64,000 nt of DNA. It comes from Prolixibacteraceae bacterium. Its GTDB lineage: Bacteria; Bacteroidota; Bacteroidia; Bacteroidales; Prolixibacteraceae. Below are positions 16,148-24,683 of the stretch, one piece after another (positions within the stretch are counted from its first letter, which is position 1; each line of letters starts with the position of its first letter). Below the pieces are notes generated by a model, which ran no database searches, had not been told where the DNA came from, and was given only the letters and a program-made list of their open reading frames with translations. Made by a program: the position numbers and the translations under genes. The stretch covers positions 1-64,000 of the forward strand of contig JAONJW010000005.1 of the NCBI GenBank assembly GCA_028377305.1, in the 5' to 3' direction.

Positions 16148-17824
16148 TCACAGACAGTACTTTTGGGATAACATGATGTTGGGTAAGAGATGACTATAAC
16201 CTTTTACTTTATATATCAGATCTATAAGCATTTCAAAACTCATAAACAGATTCTGAGCCGACTCCTCTTTTCCCTGAAATAATGAGCTATAATCTTTCAG
16301 AACCAACTTATCTCCCGAGTAGGATAAGGTTATTTGATATGTACGCTTGTTGTTCTTCTTCTCATAGATATCAATACGATCTTCTCCATAACGAATGTAA
16401 GAGACGATCGTATATCCGTTACTATTATCTTCTTGAGGATACACCTCGAATATGCTTGCATTCATGCCATAGCTGTTCAACAATTCACCACTAGGCTCAA
16501 TCAATTCTATTCCTTGCCCTGATCGCAGTATATCATTACTCTTAATCTCAGCACACAACTGCCCAAAGATTCGTTTAATATCCATTCGGGTCAGCCCATG
16601 GGATTCATTAACAAAAACAATTTGGTCGTGAATCACACAAAGCATGTTCTCCCACTCTTTTCCATTGTATCGTTGTAATATAAAATTACTTCGAATTCTT
16701 TCGTCAAATGGAATATATGAATCGAGTGTTAATGAAATGGTACTCAACGAGAATAAGTGCTTGTGCTTGTTAAACTTGAATTCCATTTCGTAATGATACA
16801 CGGTAAAAAAACAATTAGAAAAGAGAAGATCGTACATCTCTTGGTAGACTTGGGATAGTCTTTGATGGGAATCCTTTACCGATTTAAGCAGTGTCAGGTT
16901 CGATGGAATTAGATCTTCAATATTATATCCCTCTTTGTTGTCCGTGCCCGCTTCATGATTAAATTTTGCAAGTAAACTATCGTAAATGGATAGGATCCTA
17001 ATAAAGTTCTGGTACGTTGGTTCTAATGATGCAATCTCATAGGCCGTATTGATTAAAGCACTATCTGCTGTAGACACAATTTGTGGTGTCGAAGTGCAAA
17101 TTTTTTTCAATATCTTTTTGTTCGCATCAATATTAATTGATGCGTATTCTTCCATTTTACATACTTGCTTTTGAATCTTATTTAGTACAGCAGTATAATC
17201 TCTTCGATCTTCCTCTGTGATCGTCTTTATTTTATTATCAATACAATGTGGCTTAAGTAATGGAAGGCGTCTTTTGATTGAATCTACAAACAAATGGCTC
17301 TTGAAATGATTTAATGCAGCATTCATACTTTCATCACATTGATACATCTCTAAGAACATATCAATAAACACAGCAGTTGGTTCAATAAGCTTCTTCTTGA
17401 ACCTTAGGTCGGTCATCGCAATACCTAAAACGGCATCCGAACAACGTATCTCTAAAGCTTCGAAGAAACTACGTATAATCTTCCTCTCTAGATTGGTGGG
17501 GATAGCTCTACGACTCGAATGCCTCAAGAGCAGTGTACCCTCACTTAAAATATAATCTTGTGTGCCAAGAAAGCCTTCTTTTCCTTGCTCCAAGAATATT
17601 ATATAAGTAATATCAGCAAAAGATTGAACTACTACATAATTCTCTTTCTGGTAGTGCTGATAGATGTGTACATCATTCAGACGTTTCTGTTTGTCATCAC
17701 CAAACTTATGACAGTGCTTCATTAAATCTTCCATCCTCTGGTATGGGAAATTCTCTAGTGCTCTGATTTCTGTAAACTCCTGCATGGCCAACGGCATTTT
17801 TACAGGAAGAAAAACTTTATCCAT
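16148..17824 (-). CDS. Hypothetical protein, 558 residues, no recognised family
   Basis: A soluble-looking protein with no signal peptide. The first third mixes strands and helices (VVVQSFADITYIIFLEQGKE at ~68), the middle is helical and charged (~150-330), and the last third has strand-rich segments such as FNKHKHLFSLSTISLTLDSYI and DRIDIYEKKNNKRTYQITLSY. I see no catalytic or nucleotide-binding motif. The gene is monocistronic as far as can be seen: it converges on speA at one end and lies upstream of a terminator-flanked transporter gene at the other. Codon use looks like that of its neighbours. It is a plain unknown. Confidence 0.75.
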   Translation of the reverse strand: MDKVFLPVKMPLAMQEFTEIRALENFPYQRMEDLMKHCHKFGDDKQKRLNDVHIYQHYQKENYVVVQSFADITYIIFLEQGKEGFLGTQDYILSEGTLLLRHSSRRAIPTNLERKIIRSFFEALEIRCSDAVLGIAMTDLRFKKKLIEPTAVFIDMFLEMYQCDESMNAALNHFKSHLFVDSIKRRLPLLKPHCIDNKIKTITEEDRRDYTAVLNKIQKQVCKMEEYASINIDANKKILKKICTSTPQIVSTADSALINTAYEIASLEPTYQNFIRILSIYDSLLAKFNHEAGTDNKEGYNIEDLIPSNLTLLKSVKDSHQRLSQVYQEMYDLLFSNCFFTVYHYEMEFKFNKHKHLFSLSTISLTLDSYIPFDERIRSNFILQRYNGKEWENMLCVIHDQIVFVNESHGLTRMDIKRIFGQLCAEIKSNDILRSGQGIELIEPSGELLNSYGMNASIFEVYPQEDNSNGYTIVSYIRYGEDRIDIYEKKNNKRTYQITLSYSGDKLVLKDYSSLFQGKEESAQNLFMSFEMLIDLIYKVKGYSHLLPNIMLSQKYCL

Positions 17825-17943
17825 ATGTTTAAGAATTTATACGATCATAATGATCTTAGGTAGTACACTAAAGTTAATATTTCATGTGGATGAAAGCTAA
17901 TGATTTAGGAAATTTATTTCTTTAAAATAGAACTTATTGAAAC

Positions 17944-17977
17944 AAAAAAAGAGGGTGCTAAAATGATAACACCCTCT
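17944..17977 (-). terminator. Rho-independent terminator of the YfcC-type transporter gene
   Basis: Read on the minus strand, AGAGGGTG and CACCCTCT enclose a 12-base loop and are followed by a run of seven T. It lies 17 bp past the transporter stop codon. Confidence 0.85.
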
Positions 17978-17994
17978 CTCTTGTAACCTAAAAC

Positions 17995-19593
17995 TTACTC
18001 AAATCCATTCAGAGGTACCGTTACAGTGGGGATCAGTAGCAGTAGTCCAACCAGAATAAGAATAATCATCAATGGAGTGATCCACTTTACCCATTTAGGA
18101 TATGGAATCTTAGCAACTCCCAAAACCCCTACAAGAATACCCGAAGTAGGCGTGATCATATTCGTAAAACCATCTCCAAATTGAAAAGCCATCACGGTAG
18201 CTTGTCGTGAAATGCCGATAAGATCAGAGAACTGTGCCATCATCGGCATAGTCAGTGCTGCTTTACCAGATCCAGAAGGAATAATAATATTTAAGAAAGT
18301 CTGGAAACCATACATCATCCCCACCGATGACACTTTCCCCATATCGTTCATTGCTGTGGAGATGCCATACAAAATCGTATCGATGATCTTACCATCTTTT
18401 AGTATCACGATAATTCCTCCTGCCAATCCAACAACCAATGCAGCCGATAGAATATCTGCAGTTCCTTCAATAAATAGTTTGGTAATCTTATTACCGTTGT
18501 TACCTGCCGCAATACCACCAAAGACTCCCATAGCAAGAAACAGAGACGCAATTTCGCCCACATACCAACCATAGCCCATGGCACCAACAATCAACAGAAG
18601 GATAGTGAATAATAGAAGGTTTAAAACAAAGTAGTGTACAGTCTTACGAAGCGAAAGGGCACCCATCACAACAAACATTCCTGCCAAAATAGGAAATGCT
18701 CGAAATGCAATCACTGCCTGTCCTATCTTAAGATCCGTAACAGGATATTGAAATGCAATGCTAATCAGAAACACCGACAAAAAAGTATACACCACATACG
18801 CACTAGTAGGAAGGTAGTATGGGTTTTCCTCTTCTGTATTCTCCTCTTTGTCTCGCCAATATTTATCTTCTTCATATACCAACGAACTTTGTGGATTCTT
18901 ACGAATCTTGTGGGCATAGCGTAGAATAAAAGTGAAGCCCACAAGATTAATAACCACCCAACAGAACAAACGATACTCAATCCCACTAAATGGTTGAAGG
19001 TTGGATAGTCCTTGTGCAATACCAATGGTGAAAGGATTTAGAATGGCTCCTGCAAATCCCAATCCAGCAGCTACAAAACATAGTGCTACACCTAAAAGGG
19101 AGTCATACCCCATCTTGACGGACAAAGGAACAAAGATGATGATAAAGGCGATGGTCTCTTCGCTCATCCCAAAGACCGCTCCAAAAATACTGAACAAGAG
19201 CATAATCATCACAAAAATAATATTGTCCACCCCAATCTTCTGTATCCACTTTACGTGTTCGAATCTCTTCAAAGAGTTCAAAAACGATGTAATCCCTACA
19301 TCGATAGACTTACTGTCGTTTATAATCCAAAATGCACCCCCGATAATCAGGATAAATGCTATAATATCTGCCGCATTTGTAAAGCCTGTGAAAAAGGCTG
19401 AAAACACTTGCCACGACTGTGGAACACTATCTTTAAATTCAAAAGAGTTGTTCACAACAACCTCTCTATTAACACCATTTACATTGACAATCTCTCTAGC
19501 ATACTCTCCGCCAGGAACGATCCATGTCATGACTGCAGAAAGAAGGATGATTCCAAAAATAATCACATAAGTGTGAGGAATTTTCTTAAGCAT
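17995..19593 (-). CDS. YfcC/DcuC-superfamily membrane transporter
   Basis: A 532-residue polytopic inner-membrane protein with about 12 hydrophobic segments. It begins with the typical KKIPHTYVIIFGIILLSAVMTW and a periplasmic WIVPGGEY loop, and carries the conserved FGMSEETIAFI loop (~residue 143) and the second half-repeat IIPSGSGKAALTMPMMAQFSDL (given here only in part in meaning: Ser/Gly-rich substrate hairpin at ~430). These are hallmarks of the YfcC/ArcD-like branch of the DcuC superfamily, whose members move amino acids, peptides or carboxylates; the substrate cannot be told. Its start overlaps the end of the CPBP protease gene by 8 bp, so translation of the two is probably coupled. Confidence 0.88.
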   Translation of the reverse strand: MLKKIPHTYVIIFGIILLSAVMTWIVPGGEYAREIVNVNGVNREVVVNNSFEFKDSVPQSWQVFSAFFTGFTNAADIIAFILIIGGAFWIINDSKSIDVGITSFLNSLKRFEHVKWIQKIGVDNIIFVMIMLLFSIFGAVFGMSEETIAFIIIFVPLSVKMGYDSLLGVALCFVAAGLGFAGAILNPFTIGIAQGLSNLQPFSGIEYRLFCWVVINLVGFTFILRYAHKIRKNPQSSLVYEEDKYWRDKEENTEEENPYYLPTSAYVVYTFLSVFLISIAFQYPVTDLKIGQAVIAFRAFPILAGMFVVMGALSLRKTVHYFVLNLLLFTILLLIVGAMGYGWYVGEIASLFLAMGVFGGIAAGNNGNKITKLFIEGTADILSAALVVGLAGGIIVILKDGKIIDTILYGISTAMNDMGKVSSVGMMYGFQTFLNIIIPSGSGKAALTMPMMAQFSDLIGISRQATVMAFQFGDGFTNMITPTSGILVGVLGVAKIPYPKWVKWITPLMIILILVGLLLLIPTVTVPLNGFE

Positions 19594-20431
19594 GTTGATC
19601 TGTTTTAGTTATAATTGGTCTCTTAAACCAGCGATAATTGTTTTTTTTCCTTGTTGCAAAAATAATCATTGCAAGGGTAATAAATATGACAATTCCATGG
19701 ATTAGGTTATTTTGTGGATTGTGTCGTAGTAGCGAAACCTCCGAGATAGGTTTCCAAAATACAATCGAGAGGTAAACCAACCCATTGTGAATACTGTGAC
19801 CTGCAATAGCTGCCCATATAGAACCCGTTTGAACTCGTAAAATCCCTACCATCACACCCAAAAGAGTGGCGGGAATAAACTGCCATGGATTCATGTGAAA
19901 AAAACCAAACAGTAGTGCCGACACAATAATGGCCTTGGTTTTCGAGTAATTACGAAGAAACCCATTCATAATGACTCCTCTAAATATCAACTCCTCGATG
20001 AGTGGCCCAATTAAAACCACCTTAGCAATACCAATCCACTGTGAGGGGGCACGCTCAAAAATTCGGGCAAACAACTGATTGAACCAATCGGGTACTGGGA
20101 TCACTTGACTAAACCAAGTGTTGATGTCGGCCATATAATACTGCACCGAAACATCCAGTACAATAAAAGGTAGTAGCAGCCACACTGCAAAACTTTTAAA
20201 TGGGAACACATCTTTATGAGAAAACCCCGAACTCTTATACCCATAAAAGAGAATAAAAAAGGTAGACCCCACAAACACCGGATAGGAGACCCAAGGACTA
20301 CTCAAATACGACGTGCCATTATGATAGTCATGCAGTGCGATTGGCAACTCTATAATCGCTTGTATAAACGTGTACAGTCCGATAATAAATAGCGATGCCC
20401 ATATATTTGGATAAAACTGTTTCTGTTGCAT
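19586..20431 (-). CDS. CPBP family intramembrane metalloprotease
   Basis: A 281-residue membrane protein of the CPBP (CAAX protease/bacteriocin-processing, Abi) family. All three motifs are present: EELIFRG (EExxxR, about residue 150), FGFFHM (FxxxH, ~185) and GHSIHN (HxxxN/B, ~225). About seven membrane segments are predicted. Bacterial members are glutamic-type intramembrane proteases; targets are mostly unknown. It is the first gene of a two-gene unit with the YfcC-type transporter (8-bp overlap), which suggests a linked function such as handling of a peptide or amino-acid product, though this is inference. The 985-bp repeat-bearing gap lies upstream of it. Confidence 0.92.
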   Translation of the reverse strand: MQQKQFYPNIWASLFIIGLYTFIQAIIELPIALHDYHNGTSYLSSPWVSYPVFVGSTFFILFYGYKSSGFSHKDVFPFKSFAVWLLLPFIVLDVSVQYYMADINTWFSQVIPVPDWFNQLFARIFERAPSQWIGIAKVVLIGPLIEELIFRGVIMNGFLRNYSKTKAIIVSALLFGFFHMNPWQFIPATLLGVMVGILRVQTGSIWAAIAGHSIHNGLVYLSIVFWKPISEVSLLRHNPQNNLIHGIVIFITLAMIIFATRKKNNYRWFKRPIITKTDQHA

Positions 20432-20599
20432 AATATTCTTGTCTCATTACAAAATAGTGCCTACACAAGACACTCTCAACCCACGAAGATAGTGATTCAC
20501 CGAGGATGATACAAGATAACAAATGTTATTGGTATACTATAGAATACTTAAGACTTTCCATTTCAACCGGACACCTACTTCCCGCTATAAGGTAATGTC

Positions 20600-20754
20600 T
20601 TCAAAGCACAATCATACTTCCTCCAAAGCGTATCAACACTGTTTCCCCAGTGCATTGATAATGACTCCAAAGCATAATCATACTTCCTCCAAAGCACAAT
20701 CATACTTCCTCCAAAGCACAATCATACTTCCTCCAAAGCGTATCAACACTGTTT
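20600..20754. repeat. 22-bp direct-repeat array
   Basis: Four copies of a 22-bp unit (consensus TCCAAAGCACAATCATACTT plus CC) lie at 20600-20621, 20666-20687, 20688-20709 and 20710-20731; the last three are strictly tandem. Copies 1 and 4 are each followed by the same 23-bp variant, TCCAAAGCGTATCAACACTG plus TTT (20622-20644, 20732-20754). Between them, TATCAACACTG and CAGTGCATTGATA make a small imperfect hairpin (20631-20660). The unit is not a multiple of three and has no spacers, so it is neither a coding repeat nor a CRISPR array. Confidence 0.9.
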
Positions 20755-20768
20755 TTCCTATGAAATAA

Positions 20769-20970
20769 CAGTGCCTTAACCTATACCTAATCCGTATCTA
20801 ATCTGTACCTAATCCGTTGATTTACCATGGTTTCTCAATCATTCCCCCATGGTTGGTCCATCGATTTAACATTTTCGGTGGGCCAACCATGGGTAATCCT
20901 TTAAGAATGGATAGGGGATCTACGGATTAGGTACAGATTAGATACGGATTAGGTATAGGTTAAGGCACTG
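20769..20970. repeat. Perfect 49-bp inverted repeat with nested inner palindrome
   Basis: The arm 20769-20817 is the exact reverse complement of 20922-20970 (49 of 49 bp). The inner 33 bp of each arm are three 11-bp units: ACCTAATCCGT, ATCTAATCTGT, ACCTAATCCGT (20785-20817). The 104-bp loop holds a second inverted repeat, CCATGGTTGGTCCA (20848-20861) against TGGGCCAACCATGG (20878-20891), with one mismatch. The whole block can fold into a long cruciform or RNA hairpin. I see no TAnnTTTG promoter in the loop on either strand. It lies 15 bp from the 22-bp array, and the two unit lengths (11 and 22) share helical phasing. Confidence 0.93.
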
Positions 20971-21416
20971 TCTGGTAGTATCAAGTTGTTGTCGAAGTAG
21001 TATTCCGGTAGTATTAAGTATTGTCAAGGTGTTATGGTATCTGGTTAAGTTAGGGTTGAGGGGGGCAGCTGAATTAGGATGATATAGGAGTATTTAATGA
21101 ATGGATCTTCGATCATTCGGCAGAAGAAATTTAAAGTTGGAAAATGTACTGATTTATGCTGATTTTTTTGTAAATTAAAGGGTTACTTGATTGGGTTACA
21201 GGTTGTTGTTGTTTGTGTTTTTGACAATGTGTAGTCAACGTGCCACGATCTCCAATTAGGTACATATTTTTGATGTCTGGATCTCTCTTTTTTGATGAAA
21301 ACAGAGGCATCGAAGATGGTAAAACAATTTTATTAACCTATTCCGAAAGCTTTTTCTCTTCTCCCTGTTTTAGGGGTAAGGTGTTGTAGTGTTTCGGATC
21401 TTTAAAACAAAAAAAG
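20971..21416. other. Gap between the inverted repeat and the DUF6266 gene
   Basis: About 445 bp without a supported gene. A TATTTTTG at 21265-21272 fits the -7 element and could drive the gene at 21417 with a leader of about 140 nt. Two short GGTAGTAT(T/C)AAGT-like direct repeats lie at about 20974 and 21008. No other structure was recognised. Confidence 0.45.
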
Positions 21417-22073
21417 ATGGCAATTATTAAAAGAGGGCGCCTAAGTGGTGCCGTTGGCCCTATCGTTACCTATCATGTTAAAGGTAAAGAGATTGTGCGA
21501 TCACGTCCGGAGAAGCGCACCAAACAGTCACCGAAACAGCTATCACAGCAGGTTCGTATGAAACAGACCATTGAGTTTCTCTCTGGCATACGAGATGTTG
21601 TTCGTTGTAGCTATCCTTCAGAACATCCTTTCTCCAATGGACATGTCTTGGCTCGGGCTGCTATTCTTCGCAATGCTTTTGCGGGGATCTATCCAGATTT
21701 AACTTTCGATTTTTCAAAAGTGCCACTGAGTAGTGCTCCGGAGTGTCGTATCGCTTCAATTTCGGCAAACTATCGTGACGGGTGGTTGGATCTAGAGGTC
21801 GAGCTTAAGGGGGTGACGGATAAGAGAGGACTCTCACTTGTGGTGGTGCATGAAGCTGGAGAAGCCACCATACAGACCTTTAGTTATGGACCGTTTCCAT
21901 ATAGCAAAGAGAATCGCTATTCGTTGGAAGTGATGCGTCGTGAGAGTCATGGTGCGGTACAGCATTTCTGGGTAATGCTTTGCTATCCTTTTAGATTGGA
22001 GTATATGAAGAGTTGCTACTTCAGTCTGTCAGAAGAAGATCCTTCTCCTAAAACGGTCTACTATAGTGACTAG
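21417..22073 (+). CDS. DUF6266 family protein
   Basis: A 218-residue protein with the DUF6266 pattern: a basic N-terminus MAIIKRGRLSGAVGPIVTY, then a KGKEIVRSRP segment and a Gln/Arg-rich helix (SPKQLSQQVRMKQ), followed by a strand-rich domain with two Ig-like halves. The family is confined to Bacteroidota and its function is unknown. It stands alone between the repeat locus and an unknown membrane-protein gene; its base composition looks somewhat richer in G+C than the flanking AT-rich gaps. A perfect hairpin follows the stop. Confidence 0.8.
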   Translation: MAIIKRGRLSGAVGPIVTYHVKGKEIVRSRPEKRTKQSPKQLSQQVRMKQTIEFLSGIRDVVRCSYPSEHPFSNGHVLARAAILRNAFAGIYPDLTFDFSKVPLSSAPECRIASISANYRDGWLDLEVELKGVTDKRGLSLVVVHEAGEATIQTFSYGPFPYSKENRYSLEVMRRESHGAVQHFWVMLCYPFRLEYMKSCYFSLSEEDPSPKTVYYSD

Positions 22074-22079
22074 ATCTCT

Positions 22080-22108
22080 TAGGGCAACACTTTGATGGTG
22101 TTGCCCTA
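22080..22108 (+). terminator. Hairpin after the DUF6266 gene
   Basis: TAGGGCAACAC and GTGTTGCCCTA form a perfect 11-bp stem around TTTGATG, 6 bp after the stop. There is no T run after it, so terminator function is likely but not certain. Confidence 0.65.
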
Positions 22109-22223
22109 GGGAAATAAAATATGGCTAGGAATAATCGTGTTGGATGTTAAATATATATCGAAGATTTAGATGGTAATGTTTTGTATGTTATATTTGTTAT
22201 TATACAACATAATATAAGTTCTT

Positions 22224-22958
22224 ATGCCTTCACCTCTGCCATTTTTAATTATTCTTTTGATTCCATTCATCATTTTTGTTGAGTTGTTGTGGTATCTGTT
22301 ACAACGTTTTTGGCACTGTATTAAATACCTAGTAGTACGTACTTCATTTCATAAATGGAGAATAACGCGTTGGTGTGCCAAAGGTTTGTTGTATATATTA
22401 GTCATTTGCTTAGTTATAGAAATATTTGACAGTAAACCTGTTGATACATTTAATTTTATAGGAATGAAGGTCCGAAAAGTGGGTGTGCCGGTTGGTGAAG
22501 TTTCTCTTGAGGATATTCCGTTAGGAGCAAAGCGTGATGATTATTCTAGAGTTGGGTTGGGTATTACCATTGATCTCGACTATGTCACATCTGGTCGTCC
22601 CATGCGTAGTTCATATGAAGCTAAGATGCCTGGGGTCAATGGATTATATCATCCTTCTGATAACCGACGATTATATGTTGAAATGGAAGGTCATGAATTA
22701 ATAGACCTAGGAGATTATCTTATTTCTGATAAGTTAACCAAAAGTAGGTCACAAATGAATGGCTCCTATCGTATCTTACGGCAGAAAGTTTCTTTTAATG
22801 ATTTTAAGGAATCAATAGCTTACGGTGATTTTTATGCTAGAGCCATTGTTGTGGACGGGAATGAGTTTGTCTTCTGGATAGAGAATGAATCTATCATTTC
22901 GCAATTTCTTGCATCCGATATCGTAGTTCATGTTCCTGAATGTATTGAAGGGAAGTAG
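22224..22958 (+). CDS. Unknown two-helix membrane protein (intact copy of a duplicated family)
   Basis: A 244-residue protein with two hydrophobic helices (about 5-27 and 52-67), a short basic loop between them, and a soluble domain of about 170 residues. I know no family for the domain. It has strand-rich blocks VGLGITIDLDYVTSG, GVNGLYHPSDNRRLYVEMEG, DLGDYLISDKL, KVSFNDFKESIAYGDFY and FWIENESIISQFLASDIVV. A decayed full-length paralogue lies at 24684-25351, and these same blocks are the ones that survive in it, which supports them as the functional core. Three terminator-separated small genes lie around it. No enzymatic motif was seen. Confidence 0.78.
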   Translation: MPSPLPFLIILLIPFIIFVELLWYLLQRFWHCIKYLVVRTSFHKWRITRWCAKGLLYILVICLVIEIFDSKPVDTFNFIGMKVRKVGVPVGEVSLEDIPLGAKRDDYSRVGLGITIDLDYVTSGRPMRSSYEAKMPGVNGLYHPSDNRRLYVEMEGHELIDLGDYLISDKLTKSRSQMNGSYRILRQKVSFNDFKESIAYGDFYARAIVVDGNEFVFWIENESIISQFLASDIVVHVPECIEGK

Positions 22959-23088
22959 GAGAGTGCAGGGTGAATTCGGATGGACGGTTTTGCGAATGTT
23001 TTGACTCTTATCGATCAGTTGTGCAATGATGAGTGTGTAGCTGGGGTGTGTTTTATGGAAGTCGTAAATTATAAGTAAATCAGATATA

Positions 23089-23128
23089 AAAGAGAGCACT
23101 ATAAATTAGGTTTTAGTGCTCTCTTTTA
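23089..23128. terminator. Bidirectional terminator between converging small genes
   Basis: AAAAGAGAGCACTA and TAGTGCTCTCTTTT form a 14-bp stem around a 12-base loop, with A run and T run on opposite sides, so it can end both the plus-strand membrane protein gene and the minus-strand gene at 23152. Confidence 0.85.
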
Positions 23129-23151
23129 TTTGTTTCAAAACTCAGGCTTAA

Positions 23152-23580
23152 TTAATCGATGACCTCTTTGAGCCTTTTGATTAAGTCTTTTCTATCTATT
23201 CCTGAGATGAGAGCAACAGGAACTCGTGCTTTAGACCCGTCTTTAGAATGGATCACAACTTTTTTCTCTGAAATGTCCTCTATATTTGTAATGTCTTTGT
23301 ATCTAATCTGTTTGGTCGATGAAGCAGGTGCCGCTTTAAACTCGATGTGTTTATCGAATAAAGTAATTGCTTTTCGATCTTTTTGCCAGTAGCCAACATA
23401 TAAATACAGAGCAGCAATAGCTAGTACTCCAACGAAGTGAATTACTAATAGTGCGACTAGACCTATGGCTAACATTACATAAGCCATCGTGATCTGTTTA
23501 CTTGCGATAGACTCAAGAACAGTATAGGCTTTGACTTCTGAATTTTGGATCTGTTTGTTGGTGGAATTATTGACGGTCAT
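23152..23580 (-). CDS. Small membrane protein with PH-like C-terminal domain
   Basis: A 142-residue protein (start MTVNNSTNK at 23580; an ATG six codons upstream is less likely). A hydrophobic segment spans about residues 29-62 (VMLAIGLVALLVIHFVGVLA, extended), followed by a domain of ~75 residues with the strand pattern of bacterial PH-like proteins: ITLFDKHIEFKA, IRYKDITNIED, KVVIHSKDGSKARVPV, then a C-terminal helix. Such proteins are often membrane-anchored with unknown partners. A second small membrane-protein gene lies 86 bp upstream on the same strand. Confidence 0.72.
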   Translation of the reverse strand: MTVNNSTNKQIQNSEVKAYTVLESIASKQITMAYVMLAIGLVALLVIHFVGVLAIAALYLYVGYWQKDRKAITLFDKHIEFKAAPASSTKQIRYKDITNIEDISEKKVVIHSKDGSKARVPVALISGIDRKDLIKRLKEVID

Positions 23581-23666
23581 AATTTTTTGTTTTTGCACAC
23601 AACGCCTATTTCAGCTAATGTATAGGAGTCTGGTTATGCCTTTAGTGTTTTGAAAGGATTGTGTTT

Positions 23667-23957
23667 TTAATCTTCAAGCGAATCCTTGAATTTTTCATTT
23701 TTGATCTCATCAAGCTCTTTTCTAGCAGATTTTGCACCGATAAGTCCAATAGGAACAAGTACAAAACTGGAGATCATAAAGGTTTTGTATCCAGCTTCTT
23801 TCTTTCCTATTGCAACAAGTAGTATGCCTAGTATATTTCCGATGACTACTGCTAGTCCTAAGAAACCAATTTGACTTTTATCGGGGTCTGAAAATAGTAA
23901 TAGTGTAATAAATATGTGTATTACAACTGCAATAATCATTCCTGCATTAATTTTCAT
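23667..23957 (-). CDS. Small three-helix membrane protein
   Basis: A 96-residue protein with three hydrophobic segments (about 4-22, 29-50 and 57-75) and a charged C-terminal tail (SARKELDEIKNEKFKDSLED). I do not recognise a family. It is transcribed toward the PH-like membrane protein gene 86 bp downstream and may form an operon with it. Confidence 0.65.
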   Translation of the reverse strand: MKINAGMIIAVVIHIFITLLLFSDPDKSQIGFLGLAVVIGNILGILLVAIGKKEAGYKTFMISSFVLVPIGLIGAKSARKELDEIKNEKFKDSLED

Positions 23958-24683
23958 AATAGTTTGGTTTGTAAATGTTTATATATTTGTATTATAATTG
24001 ATATCTGTGATGTGGATATGTTTTTATCAAGGTGCTAATGGAGCTCCTGTATTCTCAGTTGTTTTTCAATGGCTTTAATGGATTGGTGTACCCAATCGTA
24101 TTTAGATGATTTTTTGCTGTTGAATTGTCCTCCAATATGAAGATGTATATTGGTTAATCACATTGACCTATTATTTCTACTTAATCTAAGGGTTTGTGAT
24201 GCGAGCTAAAGAATCGAATATGATTCTGTGTAGTGATACTTTTATTTATAGTATATATTTTTCTCATGTTAGAAGTTAAGTTAAAAATCATATGTAAGAG
24301 ATGATTGTAGATACTGTTTTGTTGATGAAGTAAAATAGTATCTAGCGCAACAAATTTAATTATATTAATGATATTGGCAAACATAATGTTTGTAAAAATG
24401 CACTTCTTTTCTGAAAGGAGAAGAAGGTCAATCCCTGATTATATGTATTTGGATATTTGTGTCATTCTTCTGTGAATTTGACTATTTATTTTTTGGTTAT
24501 GACAAGTTGAGGCTCTACATGCGATGGCAAAAACGCAGTTATTTAAGTAGTGGAGAGGTTGATTGGAGCTGTTAACCTGTTTTTGTCTTGTATAGATATT
24601 GCTTATTACGGATTGTGCTAAATTTTACTCTACTCGACGGTTTTTATTCAAGATATTGTTAAATGATATGAATAGATACTCAA
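23958..24683. other. Gene-poor AT-rich gap
   Basis: About 725 bp with only short, low-quality reading frames on both strands. It lies upstream of the decayed paralogue and may contain further worn-out sequence, but no fragment could be tied to a known protein. No repeat or RNA gene was recognised. Confidence 0.4.

Noticed and set aside
20600-20754. Possible CRISPR array
   Set aside because: Repeats are directly tandem or separated by related sequence, there are no unique spacers of constant length, and no cas gene is in the window.
20523-20768. Open frame of 81 codons across the 22-bp repeat array
   Set aside because: The repeat unit is not a multiple of three, so successive copies read in different frames; the frame is a by-product of the repeat and has no start context.
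20818-20921. Invertible promoter between the 49-bp arms
   Set aside because: No TAnnTTTG element is found in the loop on either strand and the loop is itself palindromic, so inversion would change little. It is kept only as one option in the finding on the inverted repeat.
24181-24384. Minus-strand frame of 67 codons upstream of the pseudogene
   Set aside because: Low-complexity translation with no family resemblance, in an AT-rich gap where chance frames are expected.
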